Source of the DNA: an uncultured Eubacteriales bacterium
Lineage (GTDB): Bacteria; Bacillota; Clostridia; Oscillospirales; CAG-272
Direction of reading: 5' to 3'
NCBI GenBank assembly: GCA_934417455.1
Contig: CAKRWK010000080.1
Location: forward strand, 1 to 5,913
DNA length: 5,913 bases
Under the pieces are notes generated by a model that did no database searches, was not told the DNA's origin, and saw nothing but the letters and a program-made list of their open reading frames with translations. Each line of letters opens with the position of its first letter. The stretch's first letter is position 1. Below, in pieces: positions 5,350-5,913 of this stretch. The translations under genes were made by a program, and so were the position numbers.

Positions 5350-5913
5350 TTACGGGTTGAACGCGTAATAGTTTTTCTGATTCAACTGTTCCTGCGTGCG
5401 TCGGAGAACATCACCGAAGCGCTGATAGTGCACCACTTCCCGCTGACGAAGGAATCGAATAACGTCATTGACATCTGGGTCATCGGACAACCGCAGAATG
5501 TTGTCGTACGTTACTCTGGCTTTCTGCTCGGCGGCAAGGTCTTCGTTCAGGTCGGCGACGGCGTCACCTTTGGAAGCAATGGCAGAAGCACTGAACGGCA
5601 CGCCGGTGGCGGCACACGGATAAATCCCGACGGTATGGTCGACGAAATACTTGTCAAACCCGCCGGCCATGATTTCTTCGGGTGTCAGATTTCTTGTCAA
5701 CTGATACAGAATCGCAGCTATCATTTCGCAATGCCCGAGTTCTTCCGAGCCGATGTCCGTCAAAGCGCCGATGGCTTCCTTCGACGGCATGGTATACCGC
5801 TGATTCAGATACCGCGTGGCAGCCCCCAGTTCTCCGTCCGGCCCGCCCAGTTGGGAAATGATAATCCCGGCAAGTCTCGGGTTCGGACGTTTGATGTTCA
5901 CGGGATACTGCAG
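5350..5913 (-). CDS. cotJC: CotJC-type manganese catalase, N terminus just outside the window
   Basis: The frame is open to the right edge, and the first visible residues LQYPVNIKRPNP match the conserved CotJC start, where only about seven residues (of the MWxYEKK kind) precede LQYP. A GTG at 5901-5899 is the Val of that motif and is not the start. The 187 visible residues form the dimanganese catalase four-helix bundle. Numbering from the window edge, the likely metal ligands are Glu28 (DGEL), Glu58 and His61 (EELGH), Glu129 (AAEQKAR) and His162 (REVVHYQRF). The 33-residue spacing of the last two equals that in the Lactobacillus plantarum enzyme, as I recall its numbering. All ligands are kept, so it should break down hydrogen peroxide. 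In Bacillus, CotJC is an inner spore coat protein; related proteins also occur in anaerobes that do not visibly sporulate, probably for peroxide defence. CotJA/CotJB neighbours would lie beyond the window. The gene ends at the shared terminator. Confidence 0.93.
   Translation of the reverse strand: MQYPVNIKRPNPRLAGIIISQLGGPDGELGAATRYLNQRYTMPSKEAIGALTDIGSEELGHCEMIAAILYQLTRNLTPEEIMAGGFDKYFVDHTVGIYPCAATGVPFSASAIASKGDAVADLNEDLAAEQKARVTYDNILRLSDDPDVNDVIRFLRQREVVHYQRFGDVLRRTQEQLNQKNYYAFNP

Noticed and set aside
5899..5901. GTG as the start codon of cotJC.
   Set aside because: The upstream in-frame codons read LQYP, which is part of the conserved CotJC N terminus, so the gene continues past the window edge.
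1..5913. CRISPR arrays, tRNA/rRNA genes, insertion sequences, attachment sites.
   Set aside because: I saw no regularly spaced direct repeats, no tRNA-like cloverleaf, no transposase or integrase frame and no terminal inverted repeats in the window.

Overview
The window looks like chromosomal DNA of an anaerobic Bacillota (Firmicutes) bacterium with roughly balanced base composition. The evidence is an electron-bifurcating NfnAB pair, a CotJC-type manganese catalase and a SpoIIQ-like M23 endopeptidase, together with strong AGGAGG-type ribosome binding sites. The mix would suit a Negativicutes lineage (Megasphaera/Dialister-like), but that placement is inference and no marker gene here settles it.

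Layout, left to right. (1) 1-570, plus strand: the C-terminal part of an M23 (LytM/SpoIIQ-like) peptidase with an intact zinc site, its start lying outside the window. (2) 596-2864, minus strand: nfnA and nfnB, overlapping by 8 bases, coding for the two subunits of NADH-dependent reduced ferredoxin:NADP+ oxidoreductase. They run convergently into the M23 gene with only 25 bases between. (3) 2865-3055: a divergent control region with two good sigma-A-type promoters back to back, one for nfnAB and one for the next operon. The second carries a 28-bp near-perfect palindrome that starts on its -10 box. (4) 3056-5128, plus strand: a compact operon of a TetR-family regulator, an ABC ATPase and a small six-helix ABC-2 permease, with gaps of +1 and -4 bases. 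(5) 5129-5349: an AT-rich intergenic stretch ending in a strong bidirectional terminator. (6) 5350-5913, minus strand: cotJC, missing only a few codons at its 5' end.

How the genes work together. NfnAB links the NADH, NADPH and ferredoxin pools of fermentative metabolism. The TetR-ABC-ABC2 operon reads as a self-contained, autorepressed exporter or membrane-stress module: the regulator should bind the palindrome over its own promoter and be released by an unknown ligand that the transporter may handle. CotJC is expected to remove hydrogen peroxide. The M23 peptidase acts on peptidoglycan outside the membrane or in a forespore-engulfment setting. I see no RNA genes, CRISPR arrays, insertion sequences or phage genes. 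The best-supported unusual element is the palindromic operator/promoter at 2983-3037. I do not see a clear new multi-gene system beyond the uncharacterised TetR-regulated ABC transporter.
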